50,256 bases of DNA, from positions 1 to 50,256 of the forward strand of contig CBFHJJ010000010.1 of assembly GCA_965655865.1 (NCBI GenBank). Direction: 5' to 3'. The notes beneath the pieces are model-generated. The model was given only the letters and a program-made list of their open reading frames with translations, made no database searches and had not been told where the DNA came from. Positions 47,905 through 50,256 of this stretch are shown one piece after another. The stretch is from MAG-121220-bin8 sp965655865 (lineage in GTDB: Bacteria; Bacteroidota; Bacteroidia; Flavobacteriales; Flavobacteriaceae). The position numbers and the translations under genes are program-made. Position 1 is the stretch's first letter. Each line of letters starts with the position of its first letter.

Positions 47905-50256
47905 CTAAACCTTTTTCTTTTTTAATAGATTAAAATCAATAAAGTAATTTATTCTTAACGAAAGTTGATGATTTATTGGTTTTTCAAATAATTCTTTTGT
48001 GCTCTTGTAGTAAGAAATACCTGATAAATTGTCTTCATTAAAAATATTGTTTCTGTAAAGAAATGTAATTTTACTGCCTGGTGCAAATTCCCAGTCATAA
48101 CTTAAATCGAGATTCCATAGATTAAAATTTGTATTAGGATCATAGTCAGAAATGTTTTTATCAGAAACAGATCTATTCCCATCTGATTTTAGTTTAAAAA
48201 AATCATTCTTGTAAAGTGCTGAACTCCAAAATTGTCTAAATTTTAAACTTAGTGATTTATAAGAATCGAAGTTGTAGTTTAACGAAATATTATTTTCAGT
48301 AAATTTTACTTTTCGGTTACCAAAATATATGTTATCATTTTCATCAAAAACATATCCAATTTCGTTCTTACTTATTCCGTTTGAAATACCTAATTCAATT
48401 TTAAATTTGTTAGAAACTCTGTATCCTGAGTAAAATTCAATTTCAGTCTCACTACTATCCTCGTCAAATTGCTCGTTTAATCCAAAAGAATGTTCAATAC
48501 CTGAACCATAAACTAATTTTTTTCTAGTATCTGATCTATAACTAAATTCTATTTCATAAACAGCAGGTTGATAAACAAAAACATCATCTTTTCTAGTTTC
48601 TTCAAAATCTTTATACTTAGAAGTATAATCAAAACTAGCTTTAATTTGTTCTAATTTAAGAGATATGGCTTCGATTCCTATTCTTGCGCCTCTTGACTTT
48701 AGAACCTTAGGAAAAAATCTACTTCTTTCACTCATCCATAAATATGCATCAAATTTTTCGTAAAGTTTTGTTGGTTCAAAAGTCATATACCCAACTTTAG
48801 CCCAAAGTCTTTGATCATTTCTTAAATTATAATAACCAAGATCATTTTGGTAATAATTAGAATCTACTCCATTCCAACCTATATCAAATCTAAGACTCCC
48901 TGTTAGCTCACTTAAACTTATCTCTCCTCTGAAACCCTTTGTTTCAGAAAATGTTTTTGAATTACTTTGAAATACGCTAGCATTAATATTGAATTTTCTT
49001 TTATTATCGTATAAATTAATTACCAGAGCACTGTTGTTAGAGTCCTCAAAATTACTTCCGCGATTAACATTTGTATTTAAAAATGAAAATGTAGAGTATT
49101 CATTTAATGCTGTTTGACTTAGCGAAAGCACATTGTAATTTGTTAATGGAGCTATTAATTTATTTATTATTTCTTTGGAGTTTATATTTCTAATATTGGC
49201 ATAAGCTTTATCAGTTATTGAATTAATTATTCCAATGCTTAGTCCTGAATTAGTAGTACCAGTTAATTTTATTGAATTAATAAGTTTTGCTTTTGTGTCG
49301 TAATTTATAATTTCTTCATTATCATCAATAAATTCTTCAAAATCAAGTGATATATCATCTCCAATTCTTCTACTGTAGAAAAAATTACCTCCTCTATATC
49401 CCTGGCTATCAGCTTTTTTGAATAGCTGCGAACCTTCAGTGAAAAATGCTCTATTTTCGTCAAACTTTTGTTCAAATGGACTAAGGTTCAATTCTTTCTC
49501 ATCAAAAGCAACTTGACCGAAATCAGGTATTAATGTAGCGTCTAAAGTAAAGCTATTATTTATACCATATTTTAAATCCATCCCAGCAGAATAAGCGTTT
49601 AGTGGTTTGTTTCCATTTTTAAAATCAACTGAAGTTTGTGCATAAGGATAAAAAAATAGTCGAAGGGGAGGGGTTACTCCTTTAATACCTTTAGTTAAAC
49701 CCATTGATTCAGCATATTCTGAATTTATTTGATCAACAAAATTCCAAGTATAGACTTCTCCTGTTTCAACAATTTTTCTTCCAAAGTTGATTCCCCAATT
49801 TTGAATATTTTTAGATGGGAAACGAAGAGCACTGAACGGAATTTTCATTTCCAAAGTCCAGTCATTTTCGTTAATAGAAACTTTAGATTCAAATACTGTA
49901 TCAAAATCCCAATCTGTTGGTGACATTTCAACTGAAGTGTACATATCTCCCAGAGTTCCAGCACTTGTTACTTGAAATCCTTGATAATTTATGTTATCAT
50001 CATAGGTGTTGATAGATACAAAAAAAGTTTCTGCATTTACTTCCCAAATATTATCTCTTTGGCTAAATTCAATTGGGATAGTATTTGGATTTTTAAGTTT
50101 TCCAGCAATATAAATATTGTTATCATCGTAACCCATGTACACTAAGTTTTCATATCCTTTCTTTTCTTTTGATCCATTATTTGGCATCCATCTTTCAAAA
50201 TCTTTAGCAGGATTAGAATTTAACCAATGCAAATCATTTAATTTCCCATCAATTAT
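47905..50256 (-). CDS. DUF5916/CBM9-like outer membrane protein, N-terminus beyond the window
   Basis: 784 codons are visible and the frame continues past position 50256. The first visible residues IIDGKLNDLHWLNSNPA are a CBM9-like opening (IDGxLxDxxW), followed by EYFVSINTYDDNINYQGFQV-like and MKIPFSALRF strands. From about residue 180 the DUF5916 domain begins (LRLFFYPYAQTSVDFK, DATLIPDFGQVAFDEKELNLSPFEQKF), continuing as amphipathic strands to a barrel-like C-terminus. Proteins of this kind are TonB-independent outer-membrane proteins of unknown function, sometimes near peptidase or polysaccharide genes. The ABC ATPase gene starts one base later. The signal peptide is off-window. Confidence 0.87.
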   Translation of the reverse strand: MIDGKLNDLHWLNSNPAKDFERWMPNNGSKEKKGYENLVYMGYDDNNIYIAGKLKNPNTIPIEFSQRDNIWEVNAETFFVSINTYDDNINYQGFQVTSAGTLGDMYTSVEMSPTDWDFDTVFESKVSINENDWTLEMKIPFSALRFPSKNIQNWGINFGRKIVETGEVYTWNFVDQINSEYAESMGLTKGIKGVTPPLRLFFYPYAQTSVDFKNGNKPLNAYSAGMDLKYGINNSFTLDATLIPDFGQVAFDEKELNLSPFEQKFDENRAFFTEGSQLFKKADSQGYRGGNFFYSRRIGDDISLDFEEFIDDNEEIINYDTKAKLINSIKLTGTTNSGLSIGIINSITDKAYANIRNINSKEIINKLIAPLTNYNVLSLSQTALNEYSTFSFLNTNVNRGSNFEDSNNSALVINLYDNKRKFNINASVFQSNSKTFSETKGFRGEISLSELTGSLRFDIGWNGVDSNYYQNDLGYYNLRNDQRLWAKVGYMTFEPTKLYEKFDAYLWMSERSRFFPKVLKSRGARIGIEAISLKLEQIKASFDYTSKYKDFEETRKDDVFVYQPAVYEIEFSYRSDTRKKLVYGSGIEHSFGLNEQFDEDSSETEIEFYSGYRVSNKFKIELGISNGISKNEIGYVFDENDNIYFGNRKVKFTENNISLNYNFDSYKSLSLKFRQFWSSALYKNDFFKLKSDGNRSVSDKNISDYDPNTNFNLWNLDLSYDWEFAPGSKITFLYRNNIFNEDNLSGISYYKSTKELFEKPINHQLSLRINYFIDFNLLKKKKV

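Overview
The window looks like a chromosomal segment of a marine-type member of the Bacteroidota, class Flavobacteriia. The evidence is an AT-rich sequence, a SusC/RagA-type TonB-dependent receptor, about sixteen predicted lipoproteins with very short signal peptides (lipid Cys usually at residue 15-18), few Shine-Dalgarno-like sequences, exact TAnnTTTG -7 promoter elements, and Bacteroidota-specific families (DUF4834, YfhO, DUF5916, DUF983, TIGR02757). Genes are tightly packed, and several convergent pairs overlap at their stop codons. No rRNA, tRNA, CRISPR array, IS element or prophage was seen.

Layout. 1-1818: 5' part of a SusC-like receptor on the minus strand. 2.0-7.9 kb: mixed accessory and housekeeping genes (DUF488-like protein, lipoprotein hydrolase, EamA exporter, cold-shock protein with a clear terminator, methyltransferase, M81/MlrC-like lipoprotein, BNR-repeat lipoprotein). 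7.96-10.8 kb: a tight operon of five tandem NTF2/SnoaL-like lipoproteins, one fused to an antibiotic-biosynthesis-monooxygenase (ABM) domain. This is the most unusual block in the window. 10.9-15.7 kb: DUF3575-like barrel, exported NUC1 nuclease, sulfatase, PhzF-like enzyme and small membrane proteins. 15.7-18.8 kb: pterin dehydratase, SulP anion transporter, DUF2059 protein. 18.8-25.8 kb: DUF885 lipoprotein, a minus-strand operon of SGNH hydrolase, small lipoproteins and DUF983, an SDR reductase, a DUF285-repeat lipoprotein, and many small (31-59 aa) membrane proteins. Three of these lie in tandem and are joined by a repeated 20-nt junction. 25.9-27.5 kb: a Crp/Fnr regulator with a membrane protein. 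27.6-31.1 kb: mnmE, a GNAT enzyme and an outer-membrane-type protein with a strongly basic tail, in overlapping order.

31.2-38.3 kb: a plus-strand surface-glycan operon (DUF4834, YfhO, methyltransferase, two GT-B glycosyltransferases, flippase), probably assembling and exporting a lipid-linked glycan. 38.3-47.9 kb: uvrA, an endonuclease III with no cysteines, a Bcp-type peroxiredoxin, a conserved 477-aa protein of unknown function, an MBL-fold hydrolase, an esterase, a dihydroorotase-like protein lacking the HxH metal site, a TIGR02757 protein and a LolD-like ATPase. 47.9-50.3 kb: a DUF5916/CBM9-like exported protein cut by the window end.

Functional calls rest on motif reading and memory of families, without database searches. 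Two start-codon choices need care: the DUF488-like gene probably begins upstream of its first GTG, and TTG is a frequent start in this window.
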